Assembly: GCF_050434145.1 (NCBI RefSeq)
Contig: NZ_JBNPVX010000005.1
Coordinates: forward strand, 1-64,000
Direction of reading: 5' to 3'
Source of the DNA: JAISST01 sp050434145
GTDB taxonomy: Bacteria > Fusobacteriota > Fusobacteriia > Fusobacteriales > Fusobacteriaceae
DNA length: 64,000 nt
Below the pieces are notes generated by a model. The model worked only from the letters and a program-made list of their open reading frames with translations. It was not told where the DNA came from and searched no databases. The position numbers were made by a program, and so were the translations under genes. The first letter of the stretch is position 1. Each line of letters starts with the position of its first letter. Shown one piece after another: positions 51,750 through 61,351 of the stretch.

Positions 51750-52475
51750 CTAAATAACCATTCCGCCTGTGACAGCGATAGTTTCTCCAGTAATAAATGA
51801 TGACTCATCACTTGCTAAAAATAATATGGCATTAACAACATCTTCTACTTGACCCATTCTCTTCAAAGGTGTTCTTTCTAGCATTCCTTCTACAACTTTT
51901 TCTGGTAACTGGTGAGTCATAGGAGTTTCGATAAATCCTGGAGCAACGCAATTTGCTCTAATTTGAGCACCTTTTCTAGCTAATTCTTTAGCCCAAGATT
52001 TACTCATTGCTATTACACCACCCTTAGTGGCAGCATAATTTGTTTGTCCAATATTCCCCATCAAACCAACAATTGAAGAAAGAGTTACAATTGAACCATA
52101 TTTGTTTTTTGACATTACAGGTGCTACGACTTGAGTCACATTAAAGACTCCTTTTAGATTAACATTAATAACTGCATCCCATTGTTCTTCGCTCATTCTT
52201 ACAAAAGGAGCATCTTTAGTTATCCCTGCATTATTTATTAAGATATCAATTCTACCATATTGAGTAACAATTTTATTTACAAATGCTTTGATGCTATCTT
52301 TATTAGTAACATCCATAATGTCATGAGTTACATTAGATTCTTTGTATTCCGCCTCTACCATATCACATGAAAACACCATAGTAGCCCCTTCAGCAGCAAA
52401 TCTTTCTACTATCGCTCTTCCGATACCTCTAGCACTACCAGTAACTAGAGCTATCTTTCCTTTTAATCTGTCCAA
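51750..52475 (-). CDS. SDR-family reductase (FabG / acetoacetyl-CoA reductase type)
   Basis: A 241-aa short-chain dehydrogenase: VTGSARGIGRA cofactor motif, NNAG, catalytic Ser in LSSIVG, YAATK (Tyr/Lys) and RANCVAPGFIETPM. By sequence it is FabG-like. The thiolase neighbour, and the absence of fatty-acid genes, favour acetoacetyl-CoA reduction (PhaB-like). The promoter is at 52548-52520. The start has GGAGG at good spacing. Confidence 0.88.
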   Translation of the reverse strand: MDRLKGKIALVTGSARGIGRAIVERFAAEGATMVFSCDMVEAEYKESNVTHDIMDVTNKDSIKAFVNKIVTQYGRIDILINNAGITKDAPFVRMSEEQWDAVINVNLKGVFNVTQVVAPVMSKNKYGSIVTLSSIVGLMGNIGQTNYAATKGGVIAMSKSWAKELARKGAQIRANCVAPGFIETPMTHQLPEKVVEGMLERTPLKRMGQVEDVVNAILFLASDESSFITGETIAVTGGMVI

Positions 52476-52519
52476 ATTAATACCTCCATAAATTTTTCAA
52501 TCACATAAATAATATCTAG

Positions 52520-52548
52520 AGTATAAATATTTTTTAGATAAAAGTCAA
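52520..52548 (-). promoter_or_regulatory. Promoter of the SDR-thiolase unit
   Basis: TTGACT (52548-52543), 17 bases, TATACT (52525-52520) on the minus strand. Confidence 0.75.
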
Positions 52549-52733
52549 CAATAAAATGCATATATAATATTTATAAATGAAAAATAAAAGATGATTGATA
52601 AAATAAATAAGATAATTTTTTTTGTCTTTTTTAAGTATATTAATTTAGATATTTTCTAACAAAAAATTGTTTATAAAAAGTAAAAAATATGTTATACTTA
52701 TTTGAGTAAAATATTTTCGGAGATGAAAGGTTT

Positions 52734-53564
52734 ATGAGAAAAGGCTTAGTGTTTCTTTTGCTTATTCTATCAAATTTTCTTGCTCTTGCATTACAGCCTG
52801 GGAGAATAACAGAAAAAATTTATTATGAAAGCAAAGAAGGAGAAAAAAAGCAATTAGAAAGTTCAATTGAATATATCAATGGAAAAAAAAATGGAATGGC
52901 CGAAATTTATTCCCAAAATGGTCTTATAATTGTAAAAGGCAGCTTTAGAGGTGATGAAAGACATGGACTTTGGACTTTTTATTATGAAAATAGTAAGGTA
53001 TTACAAGCTGTAGAGTTTTATGAAAGTGGCTTATTACAAGGGAAACAATCATATTATTACTCTAATGGTAAATTACAAAGATTGGTAGCCTATAAGAATA
53101 ATTTACTTCATGGCGAACAATTATATTATTATCCTAATGGCAAGATTCAATGTGTTTCTCATTTTGAAAATGGGGAAAGAATTGGTTCATGGAAATGGTA
53201 TGATATTAATGGAAAAATAGAAGTGGAAGTGAAATACAGTAATAGCCGTAGAGGCACGGCAATTATATATGCTAGTGATGGGACAGTGTCTTCTAAAGGT
53301 CCAGTAATTAATGGTTATAAAAGTGGTATTTGGAAGTTTTTTGATAATAGTAGTAGATTACTTTATACAATGAAATATGAGAAAGGATCTTTGCTTAGTT
53401 ATGAAGCTTATGATGTGGATGGTTCTGTGCTCATAAGTGAAGTGTTTTTTGAAGGTGGTGGTAGTATCATAGAGGGAAAAAGCGATACTGGAGCACCAGT
53501 GATAGATAAAAGTGAAGGTAAATTTCCTCTTGGTGATTTAATAGAAGGGGAGAGAATACAGTAA
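52734..53564 (+). CDS. Secreted MORN-repeat (YwqK-like) protein
   Basis: A 276-aa protein with signal peptide (residues 1-19, SNFLALA) and a series of MORN_2-type repeats with the pattern GxxxGxxxxYYxNGK (residues about 50-220). These are often annotated YwqK-family antitoxins, but no toxin is adjacent. The secretion signal argues for an extracytoplasmic role. The C-terminal 50 residues are acidic and Gly-rich. A second, shorter MORN protein lies at 61352. Confidence 0.8.
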   Translation: MRKGLVFLLLILSNFLALALQPGRITEKIYYESKEGEKKQLESSIEYINGKKNGMAEIYSQNGLIIVKGSFRGDERHGLWTFYYENSKVLQAVEFYESGLLQGKQSYYYSNGKLQRLVAYKNNLLHGEQLYYYPNGKIQCVSHFENGERIGSWKWYDINGKIEVEVKYSNSRRGTAIIYASDGTVSSKGPVINGYKSGIWKFFDNSSRLLYTMKYEKGSLLSYEAYDVDGSVLISEVFFEGGGSIIEGKSDTGAPVIDKSEGKFPLGDLIEGERIQ

Positions 53565-53717
53565 AATATGCATTTGTTTTCTTTAAATAATGAAATTTAA
53601 ATGGATTATAATTAGAAATTATATTATATTTTTAATATAAAATGTTTTAAAAACAATTCTTATTATGTAATTTGTTTAAATATATGTGAGTCTAAATGAA
53701 TTAGAATAATATAAAAT

Positions 53718-53745
53718 AAAAAGCGAGAATTTTTTCTCGCTTTTT
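53718..53745. terminator. Bidirectional terminator
   Basis: AAAAAGCGAGAA (53718-53729) pairs with TTCTCGCTTTTT (53734-53745). It serves the MORN gene and the minus-strand metal ATPase. Confidence 0.9.
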
Positions 53746-53748
53746 ATT

Positions 53749-55863
53749 TTATGATTTCATATTAATTTTCATTGCATTAAGTATTGCAAGTAATGATACC
53801 CCAACATCTGCAAATATTGCAAGCCACATGTTGGCGATACCAAATACGCCTAAAATCATTATTATTATTTTTATTGCTAGGGAAAAAACAATATTTTGTG
53901 TAAGTATTTTTTTATTATATTTAGCTATGTCAAGTAATTCGATAATACCTGATGGTTTATCTTTTATGAACACAATATCTGCAGTTTCTATAGCCAAATC
54001 AGATCCATTTCCCATACTAATCGAAACATCTGCTAAAGCAAGAGACGGAGCATCATTGATTCCATCTCCAACAAACACAGTACCTTTTGGGTGATTTTCT
54101 TTTATTTGTTCTAAAATTTTTACCTTTTCATCTGGTAATAACTGTGTAAATATATTTGTTTTGCGGAACCCCAGAGCTTCTCCAATAGATTCACCAATAT
54201 TTTTATTATCTCCAGTAAGCATAAATGTATCTATTTTTTCTTCATTAAGATATTCAATTGTTTCTTTAGAGTCATTCTTGATTTCATCTGCTACAAATAT
54301 TTTACCAATATACTCACCATTTTTGCCAACATAAAGAACAGTACCAATATAATTAGTTTCCTTCACAGGAATATTGTATTTATCCATTAGTTTTTTATTT
54401 CCAACTGTTATAGTATCTGAGTTGTAAATTGATATTGTACCATGACCTGGAATTTCTTCATAATTTGTGATTAAATCTGGATTAACATCATTTTTACTAT
54501 ATGCCATTATAGCTTTTGCAATAGGATGAGTAGAGTGATATTCACCTATTTGTGCAATATTAATCAATTCTTTTTCATTGCTATTACTAGGCTCTATTTT
54601 TTCCACTTGAAACTTACCTTTTGTAAGAGTTCCTGTTTTATCAAAAATAATGCTCTCTATTTCAGTGAGCTTTTCTAGATAATTCCCACCTTTAATTAGA
54701 ATACCTTTTTTTGATGCTTTTCCTATACTACTAAAGAAGGTAAGAGGAACAGATATAACCAATGCGCAAGGACATGATATAACCAAGAAAATAAGTGCTC
54801 TTCCTATCCATAATTTGTAATTTCCTAAGAAGAATGGAACAGCTAATGCTACTATCAAGGCAGCAGCAACTACTATTGGAGTATAATATTTGGCAAATTT
54901 TGTGATGAATTTTTCTGACTGGGCTTTTCTATTAGAAGAATTTTGCACCATTTCAATTATTTTGCTTACAGCAGAATCTTGGAATAATTTAGTGACTTGT
55001 ATTTCTAATAGATTGCTTCCATTAATACTACCACTAAGCACCTGACTATTTTCTGCAACTTCCACAGGATATGATTCTCCTGTAATAGCAGAAGTGTCAA
55101 GAGTACTCTGACCTTTTGTGATAATTCCATCTATTGGAATTTTTTCACCAGCTCTCACTATTATCGTATCACCTATTTTCAGTGTTTCCGGAGATATTTG
55201 CAGAATTTCTCCATTTTTTTTCTGTATATTAGCAAATTGTGGTTTGATATCTATCAATGCTTTGATAGATTTTCTTGATCTATCAACTGCTAAATCTTGA
55301 AAATATTCCCCTACTTTATAAAATAGCATGACTCCAACGGCTTCCGCACTTTCTCCTAGATAGAAAGCTCCAAATGTAGCTATTGTCATAAGAAAATTTT
55401 CATCCATAAAGTTTTTATTTTTAATGTTTATAAGAGATTTATATACAACATCTCCACCTAAAATAATATAGGCAATAACACATAATATAAGGTTGATTGT
55501 CGGATTTTTTTTGAAATAAAAGGATATACCAAATATTATTGCTCCTAGTATTATGATTTGTTTTTCATATTTTTTCAGAAATCCATCATCTTCTTCATCG
55601 TCAATATTATCTGTATTACTATCTTTTTTTTCTTGAGATTCTTTTTCTATTACTACTCCAGGCTCAATTTTATCAGCAATTTTATTGATATCACTAAGAA
55701 AGGTCTCTTCATCTGACATATCTTCAGTTTCCAGTATAAGTTTTTTAGCATATAAGTCCAAATTACTTTCTTTGACATTGGATAATAATGAAATTTCATG
55801 TTGTATTTTAGCAGCACAACCTGCACATTCAAGATTTTTGACTTTGTATTCTAATTTTTTCAT
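53749..55863 (-). CDS. P1B-type heavy-metal ATPase (Zn2+/Cd2+/Pb2+ type)
   Basis: A 704-aa metal exporter. The N-terminal HMA domain carries LECAGCAAK (residues about 11-19). An acidic linker (DDEEDDG, about 90) precedes eight helices with SCPCALVISVPLTFF in helix 6 (CPC metal site), SAITGES, FDKTGTLTKGKF, the HP motif in HSTHPIAKA and GDGINDAPSLALADVS. The helix-6 context matches ZntA/CadA rather than copper pumps. The promoter (56006-55978) carries two dyads. No adjacent ArsR or MerR gene is found. Confidence 0.9.
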   Translation of the reverse strand: MKKLEYKVKNLECAGCAAKIQHEISLLSNVKESNLDLYAKKLILETEDMSDEETFLSDINKIADKIEPGVVIEKESQEKKDSNTDNIDDEEDDGFLKKYEKQIIILGAIIFGISFYFKKNPTINLILCVIAYIILGGDVVYKSLINIKNKNFMDENFLMTIATFGAFYLGESAEAVGVMLFYKVGEYFQDLAVDRSRKSIKALIDIKPQFANIQKKNGEILQISPETLKIGDTIIVRAGEKIPIDGIITKGQSTLDTSAITGESYPVEVAENSQVLSGSINGSNLLEIQVTKLFQDSAVSKIIEMVQNSSNRKAQSEKFITKFAKYYTPIVVAAALIVALAVPFFLGNYKLWIGRALIFLVISCPCALVISVPLTFFSSIGKASKKGILIKGGNYLEKLTEIESIIFDKTGTLTKGKFQVEKIEPSNSNEKELINIAQIGEYHSTHPIAKAIMAYSKNDVNPDLITNYEEIPGHGTISIYNSDTITVGNKKLMDKYNIPVKETNYIGTVLYVGKNGEYIGKIFVADEIKNDSKETIEYLNEEKIDTFMLTGDNKNIGESIGEALGFRKTNIFTQLLPDEKVKILEQIKENHPKGTVFVGDGINDAPSLALADVSISMGNGSDLAIETADIVFIKDKPSGIIELLDIAKYNKKILTQNIVFSLAIKIIIMILGVFGIANMWLAIFADVGVSLLAILNAMKINMKS

Positions 55864-55949
55864 AGCATCTCCTTTAATTATTGATAGTGTTAATTATGAA
55901 CTGACAAAATTTATGTATAATTTAAATTATTTGAAAATAAACGGTTTAA

Positions 55950-55968
55950 TATAGGGACACCCCCTATA
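55950..55968. promoter_or_regulatory. Dyad downstream of the metal ATPase promoter
   Basis: TATAGGG (55950-55956) and CCCTATA (55962-55968) form a perfect 7-bp inverted repeat with a 5-base centre, in the leader of the metal ATPase. It is a possible metalloregulator site. Confidence 0.5.
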
Positions 55969-55977
55969 GGTGATTTA

Positions 55978-56006
55978 AGTATATCATTCCTTAGTAAGGA
56001 TGTCAA
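55978..56006 (-). promoter_or_regulatory. Metal ATPase promoter with spacer dyad
   Basis: TTGACA (56006-56001), 17 bases, TATACT (55983-55978). The spacer contains TCCTTA-N-TAAGGA (55988-56000), a dyad between -35 and -10 as used by MerR- or ArsR-type metal sensors. Confidence 0.7.
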
Positions 56007-56025
56007 CATGAAATTTTAAATTTTT

Positions 56026-56068
56026 AATAAAAAAATCCAAAAAGAATATTAAAATTCTCTTTGGATTA
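56026..56068 (-). terminator. Terminator of the DUF1445 gene
   Basis: On the minus strand a stem of about 14 bp with one mismatch (arms about 56035-56048 and 56055-56068) is followed by a T run. Confidence 0.75.
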
Positions 56069-56086
56069 AAAATTAATTATATAAAA

Positions 56087-56911
56087 TTATAATACTCCAT
56101 AATCAGCATCTTTTGGATCACCTATGAACATATGACCAGGTGAGTGTGTAATAGCAAATGGTGGTTTACTATTCATTACTATAGCTTGCGGAGTTACACC
56201 ACATGCCCAAAATACTGGTACTTCCCCATCATAAATTTCTACTGAATCACCAAAATCAGGTTTATTAACATCTTTGATACCTATTATAGAAGGATCTCCT
56301 ATATGTATAGGAGCACCATGTACTGCTGGAAATCTACCAGTAGCCATGACAGCACGAGGTATTTGGCTATATTTTACAGGTCGCATACTTACTACAGTTG
56401 GTCCACTAAAACGTCCTGCTGGTACGCATTGTAGATTTGTAATGTACATTGGAACATTGCGATTTGTATCCATATGTCTAATAGGAATACCAGCATCAAC
56501 CAATGCACCTTCAAAACTAAAAGAACAACCTATTAGAAATGCTACTAAATCATCTTTCCAGTATTTGATTACATCAGTAGGTTCATCAATTAGCATTCCA
56601 TTTTCCCATACTCTATATTTTGGAATATCTGTACGGACATCAGAGCCAGGTGCAATAAGCTTTGCTTCCCCTTGACCTGGTTCTGTAATGTCAAGAATAG
56701 GACAAGGTTTTGGATTCCTTTGTGCAAAGACCATAAAATCATATGCCCAATCTTTGGGTAACACAATCATATTGGCTTGTACATGATTTAAGCACATACC
56801 AGAAGTTGGATGAATCCATTCTCCTTTTCTAATTAAGTCACGGACAACTTTTGGATTTGCATGTGTAAAATTGGTAATATCAAATGGTAGTATTTTCTTT
56901 TCATTCATCAT
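56087..56911 (-). CDS. DUF1445 putative hydro-lyase / D-glutamate cyclase family (YcsI-like)
   Basis: A 274-aa member of the YcsI family: GMCLNHVQANMIVLPKD, GCSFSFEGALVDAGIPIRH and PFAITHSPGHMFIGDP. Related enzymes cyclise D-glutamate to 5-oxo-D-proline. It diverges from the pxpA unit, whose products hydrolyse 5-oxoproline, and ycsI is similarly linked to ycsF and kip genes in Bacillus. It may feed D-glutamate into the 5-oxoproline pathway. A palindrome at 56969-56988 sits at its likely promoter. Confidence 0.85.
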   Translation of the reverse strand: MMNEKKILPFDITNFTHANPKVVRDLIRKGEWIHPTSGMCLNHVQANMIVLPKDWAYDFMVFAQRNPKPCPILDITEPGQGEAKLIAPGSDVRTDIPKYRVWENGMLIDEPTDVIKYWKDDLVAFLIGCSFSFEGALVDAGIPIRHMDTNRNVPMYITNLQCVPAGRFSGPTVVSMRPVKYSQIPRAVMATGRFPAVHGAPIHIGDPSIIGIKDVNKPDFGDSVEIYDGEVPVFWACGVTPQAIVMNSKPPFAITHSPGHMFIGDPKDADYGVL

Positions 56912-57388
56912 AGAACCTCCTAAAAAGCTAAAATTAGTTTTTTGTGATTAGTAAGGATTTTTAAATCAAATAACATACATATGTTATTACATAAATTTAA
57001 AATTTTGTCAAGAAATCTATTTTAAGAAATATTTAGTTTTAGAACTTAATGAATGCTATTAGTGCACAAGAATTTAAATTTATATAAGGATCTAATAAAA
57101 AATGGATAAGATTAAAATTTTGTGAAATCATATGAAAAAAGTGGTATACTTAGACCAATATTTAATGAATATATTTTTTTTGATAAAATCATATATGATA
57201 TAAATTTTGAAAAAATAAAAAAATATAATATAATATATATAATGATACAAAACGGTACATAATATTTTATAATCATAATAAAAGTTTTAAAACAAATCGA
57301 AATTATTTTGAGACTGAAAATTTTATTTTTAAATTTTACTTAAGCTAATTAATTTAATGATTAGATAAAAGAATTAAAGGAGGGTTTT
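56912..57388. promoter_or_regulatory. Divergent control region of the 5-oxoproline locus
   Basis: 477 AT-rich bases with no gene. AATAACATA-CA-TATGTTATT (56969-56988) is a perfect dyad, 17 bases downstream of a minus-strand TTGACA (57011-57006), so it probably overlaps the -10 or start site of the DUF1445 gene. On the plus strand TATACT at 57145-57150 is a possible -10 with a poor -35. No regulator is encoded nearby. Confidence 0.5.
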
Positions 57389-58147
57389 ATGTTGTGTGTG
57401 GATTTGAACAGCGACTTAGGTGAAAGTTTTGGATTGTATACTATAGGAATGGACTCAGAAGTACTGAAGTACATTTCATCTGCAAATGTAGCATGTGGAT
57501 GGCATGCTGGAGATGCAGTAGTAATGGAAAAAACTGTTAAAATGGCAAAGGCAAACAATACAAAAGTTGGTGCTCACCCAGGATTTAAAGATTTGGAAGG
57601 GTTTGGAAGAAGGAATTTGGCAGTAACACCACAAGAAATGAAAGCATATGTAAAGTATCAAATTGGTGCTTTAATAGCTATTGCAAAAGCTGAAGGAGTG
57701 GCATTGCAACATGTGAAACCTCATGGAGCTATGTACAATATGGCTGCAAAAGATTATAAATTGGCATTAGCAATAGCTGAAGCAATAAAAGAAGTCGATG
57801 ATCAATTGATATTTATGGGACTTGCTAATAGCGAAATGATCAGAGCTGGGAAAGATATAGGCCTGAGGGTATGTAATGAAGTATTCGCAGATAGGGCTTA
57901 TAATGATGATGGGACATTAGTAGCTAGATCAATTCCTGGATCTGTAATTCATGATAAGGATATTGCAATACAACGAGTAATAAAAATGGTAAAGGAAGGT
58001 AAAGTAACTAGTGTAAATGGAAAAGAAGTAGAAATTAATGCAGAATCTATCTGCATACATGGAGATAATCCTGAAGCGTTGAATTTTTCTAAGAACATTA
58101 AAGAAGCACTAGAAAAAGAAGGAGTGACTATAAAGTCACTGATATAA
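57389..58147 (+). CDS. pxpA: 5-oxoprolinase subunit A (LamB/YcsF family)
   Basis: A 252-aa protein with the family motifs DLNSDLGESFG, VACGWHAGD, VGAHPGFKDLEGFGRR and KPHGAMYN. PxpA acts with PxpB and PxpC to hydrolyse 5-oxo-L-proline to glutamate using ATP. It leads the plus-strand unit, with GGAGGG before the ATG. Here pxpA is separated from pxpB by a carrier gene. Confidence 0.95.
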   Translation: MLCVDLNSDLGESFGLYTIGMDSEVLKYISSANVACGWHAGDAVVMEKTVKMAKANNTKVGAHPGFKDLEGFGRRNLAVTPQEMKAYVKYQIGALIAIAKAEGVALQHVKPHGAMYNMAAKDYKLALAIAEAIKEVDDQLIFMGLANSEMIRAGKDIGLRVCNEVFADRAYNDDGTLVARSIPGSVIHDKDIAIQRVIKMVKEGKVTSVNGKEVEINAESICIHGDNPEALNFSKNIKEALEKEGVTIKSLI

Positions 58148-58159
58148 GGAGGAATACAA

Positions 58160-59359
58160 ATGGCAGAACAAAATAAATCAAACAAAGGTGCACTAATAGG
58201 TGCAGCATTCTTGATGGCAACATCAGCAATAGGACCAGGATTTCTGACTCAAACAGCCAAATTTACAGAAGAATATAAATCAAATTTTGCTTTTGTAATT
58301 TTGATTTCTATAATTATAACCTTGGTAGTACAATTGAATATATGGAGAGTAATAGGTGTATCTGGGATGAGAGGGCAAGATATTGCAAACAAAGTAATGC
58401 CAGGATTAGGCTATATTGTAGCAGGGTTGGTAGCATTAGGAGGTCTTGCATTTAATATAGGAAATGTAGGTGGAGCAGCTCTTGGATTGAATGTTCTGCT
58501 AGGAGTAAATATAAAAATAGGTACTGTAATAACTGGTATAGTTGGGGCAATAATCTTCATATCTAAAGATATTGGTGGAGCTCTTGATAAATTTACAAAA
58601 TATCTGGGAGCTTTGATGATAGTAGTAATTGCTTATGTTGCTTTCACAAGTAAAGCTCCAATGGGTGAAGTGTTATATAAGTCTGTAATGCCTGATAATG
58701 TAAAAGCATTGTTATTCCCAATAATTACACTTTTAGGTGGGACTATAGGTGGGTATATTACATTTGCAGGTGGACATAGATTAGTAGAAGCAGGTATAGT
58801 GGGAAAAGAAAATCTTGATAGGATTACACAAAGTTCTATACTAGGTGTTACCATTGCATCTATAGTAAGAATATTATTGTTCTTGGCTGTATTGGGTGTT
58901 GTATCAAAAGGATTTAAGCTAGATCCAGCTAACCCACCTGCATCTGCGTTTAAAGCGGGAGCAGGAGTAGTAGGTTATAAAATATTTGGACTAGTAATGT
59001 TGTGTGCTGCATTGACTTCAGTGGTAGGAGCAGCATATACTTCAGTTTCTTTCTTGAAAACTTTATCTCCTACAATAAATAAATATGAAAAGTATTTTAT
59101 CATTGGATTTATCTTGGTGTCTACTTTAATAATGACTTTCTTAGGAAGTCCAGCAAAATTATTGGTAGTAGTGGGGTCTCTTAATGGATTAATATTACCT
59201 ATTACTTTAGGTGTGGTGTTATTAGGTTCTGGTAAAAAATCTATAGTAGGAGATTACAAGCATTCTGTGATACTGACTGCATTAGGTTGGGTAGTAGTTG
59301 CACTTACTGGTTATAGTGGAATAATGTCTTTACAAAGAATTGCAACACTTTTCAAATAA
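58160..59359 (+). CDS. NRAMP-like carrier (YcsG-type)
   Basis: A 399-aa membrane protein with about 11 helices and an NRAMP-like first helix (SAIGPGFLTQTAKF). The divalent-metal DPGN motif of true NRAMPs is replaced by GPGFL, so it is unlikely to be a Mn2+/Fe2+ importer. Bacillus YcsG occupies the same position between ycsF and ycsI/kipI. The context suggests transport of 5-oxoproline or a related amino acid. The role is inferred. Confidence 0.8.
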   Translation: MAEQNKSNKGALIGAAFLMATSAIGPGFLTQTAKFTEEYKSNFAFVILISIIITLVVQLNIWRVIGVSGMRGQDIANKVMPGLGYIVAGLVALGGLAFNIGNVGGAALGLNVLLGVNIKIGTVITGIVGAIIFISKDIGGALDKFTKYLGALMIVVIAYVAFTSKAPMGEVLYKSVMPDNVKALLFPIITLLGGTIGGYITFAGGHRLVEAGIVGKENLDRITQSSILGVTIASIVRILLFLAVLGVVSKGFKLDPANPPASAFKAGAGVVGYKIFGLVMLCAALTSVVGAAYTSVSFLKTLSPTINKYEKYFIIGFILVSTLIMTFLGSPAKLLVVVGSLNGLILPITLGVVLLGSGKKSIVGDYKHSVILTALGWVVVALTGYSGIMSLQRIATLFK

Positions 59360-59412
59360 AATTAAAGTGATTATAAAGAAATTATTAAAAAAGATTATAA
59401 GAGGGAGGAAAC

Positions 59413-60129
59413 ATGAAGTTTTTGAATGCAGGGGATTCAGCGATAATAGTTGAATTAGGAAATGAAATTTCTCCATTGATTAACTCTAAAATAAAAAAGA
59501 TAACAGCATTTCTAGATAGTTTAAACACAGATGGAATAAGGGACCTATTACCTACTTATAGATCGATTATAGTCTATTTTGATCCATTGAAAATATCTGC
59601 AGAAGATATAGAAAAACAAATTGTAGATAATTGCAATATTAATTATGATGTATTGGAAGAAGAAGTGAGAGACATAGTGGAAATTCCAGTGATGTATGGT
59701 GGTGAATATGGTCCAGATATAGAGAATATTGCAAATGTAAATAATCTATCTGTGGAAGAAGTAATAAAAATACATAGTTCTGGTGAATATTTGGTATACA
59801 TGTTAGGATTTACAGCAGGATTTCCTTATCTAGGCGGCATGGACAAGAGCATAGCCACTCCTAGATTGAAAGAACCAAGATTGAAAATTCCTGGTGGTTC
59901 AGTGGGTATTGCAGGAGAGCAAACTGGAATTTATCCCTTGGAAAGCCCTGGTGGGTGGCAGCTGTTAGGAAGAACTCCTTTGGAACTATTTAATCCAAAT
60001 AAAGAAAATCCATGTCTTCTTAATGTTGGTGAATATATTAAGTTTGTTCCTGTAGATGAAGATACTTATCTCCAAATAGAAAGAGAAGTAAAATCAGGAA
60101 TACACAAAGAAAAAAGATATAGGAAGTGA
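59413..60129 (+). CDS. pxpB: 5-oxoprolinase subunit B (KipI family)
   Basis: A 238-aa KipI-type cyclophilin-fold protein: FTAGFPYLGGMD, PGGSVGIAGEQTGIYPLESPGG and GRTPLELFNP. It forms the catalytic complex with PxpC, whose gene begins 4 bases after this stop. In Bacillus the homolog also inhibits sporulation kinase KinA, a role not expected here. Confidence 0.94.
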   Translation: MKFLNAGDSAIIVELGNEISPLINSKIKKITAFLDSLNTDGIRDLLPTYRSIIVYFDPLKISAEDIEKQIVDNCNINYDVLEEEVRDIVEIPVMYGGEYGPDIENIANVNNLSVEEVIKIHSSGEYLVYMLGFTAGFPYLGGMDKSIATPRLKEPRLKIPGGSVGIAGEQTGIYPLESPGGWQLLGRTPLELFNPNKENPCLLNVGEYIKFVPVDEDTYLQIEREVKSGIHKEKRYRK

Positions 60130-60133
60130 TATT

Positions 60134-61144
60134 ATGAATGGAATAAAAATATTAGATGCTGGATTGCTTAGTTCTGTCCAAGATCTAGGAAGATATGGAT
60201 ATCAAAGGTCAGGAGTATCTACTACAGGTGTTATGGATGAATTTGCTTCTAGAGTTGCTAATAAACTATTAGGAAACGATGAAAATGCCGCAGTAATAGA
60301 AACAACTATGAAGGGAATTTCTTTTGAATTTCTAAATGATGGAGCTTTCGCAGTGACAGGAGGAAACTGTGAAACTACAATTAATGGTACACCAATAAAA
60401 CTTTGGGTTGGATATAAATGTAAAAAAGGGGATATAGTAAAAATGGGTATCTGTAAAGGAGGACTCAGGAATTATATTGCATTTGCAGGTGGAATAGATG
60501 TGCCTATAGTAATGAATAGTAGGACTACTAATCTTAAGGCTAAAATAGGTGGAGTAAATGGAAGAAAACTTGTGATTAATGATGAAATAGAAGTATTTCC
60601 TATTGATTTGAAAACTGTTGAATTGAAAAAATTTAATGAAAAATATATTCCTAAGTATTCCAAAGAAATAAATGTAAGAGTAATATTGGGCCAACAAGTA
60701 GATGAATTTACTGAAAAAGGGATAAAAACTCTGTTCGATGGTCAATATTCTATTACCAATGAAAGTGATAGGATGGGAATGAGGTTGTTAGGTGAAGCAA
60801 TAGAACATAAGGTAGGTGCAGATATCATTTCTGATGGAATGACAATAGGAGCTGTACAAGTACCTGGAAATGGACAGCCTATTATAATGATGTCTGATAG
60901 ACAGACTACTGGTGGTTATACTAAGATAGGAAATGTTATTAGCGTAGATTTACCTGTATTGGCTCAAGCTATGCCTGGTACCAAGATAAAGTTTGTAGAA
61001 ATAAATAGAAAAGATGCAGTGGAGCTTTTGAGAAAAAGGGAAATAGTTGTTTCTGATGAGAAGAATTATATGAGTAGATTTGGAGTGAAGAAAACAGGTC
61101 CTCTTAATCCACTACCTCTATTAAAGAGAAAAGTGGAAAAATAA
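60134..61144 (+). CDS. pxpC: 5-oxoprolinase subunit C (KipA family)
   Basis: A 336-aa biotin-dependent-carboxyltransferase-like protein: LQDLGRYGYQRSGVSTTGVMD-type N-terminus, AVTGGNCE, YIAFAGGIDVP, SDRMGMRL and QTTGGYTKIGNVI. It is the last gene of the pxp unit and is followed by a terminator. Confidence 0.94.
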   Translation: MNGIKILDAGLLSSVQDLGRYGYQRSGVSTTGVMDEFASRVANKLLGNDENAAVIETTMKGISFEFLNDGAFAVTGGNCETTINGTPIKLWVGYKCKKGDIVKMGICKGGLRNYIAFAGGIDVPIVMNSRTTNLKAKIGGVNGRKLVINDEIEVFPIDLKTVELKKFNEKYIPKYSKEINVRVILGQQVDEFTEKGIKTLFDGQYSITNESDRMGMRLLGEAIEHKVGADIISDGMTIGAVQVPGNGQPIIMMSDRQTTGGYTKIGNVISVDLPVLAQAMPGTKIKFVEINRKDAVELLRKREIVVSDEKNYMSRFGVKKTGPLNPLPLLKRKVEK

Positions 61145-61174
61145 AAAAGTTATTGATAGAAAAGAACCTAATTT

Positions 61175-61202
61175 AGGTCACTACAAAGTAGTGACCTTTT
61201 TA
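61175..61202 (+). terminator. Terminator of the pxp unit
   Basis: AGGTCACTAC (61175-61184) pairs with GTAGTGACCT (61188-61197), AAA loop, then Ts. Confidence 0.92.
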
Positions 61203-61351
61203 AATTAAAAAAGTAGTTTTTTTAGATAATAAAACTTTTTTAATATTGGATTTATTTATGATATAATGAAAAGATATCTGTTCAATAAATTATTGATTTA
61301 ACTTTTATTTAAATATCATATTTAAAAATAAATAAATTATAGGAGAATGTT

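Noticed and set aside
56274..56675. Plus-strand 133-codon frame inside the DUF1445 gene
   Set aside because: Antisense shadow; the minus-strand protein carries the conserved motifs.
58160..59359. Manganese/iron NRAMP transporter
   Set aside because: The metal-binding DPGN motif of helix 1 is not present and the gene lies within the 5-oxoprolinase unit.
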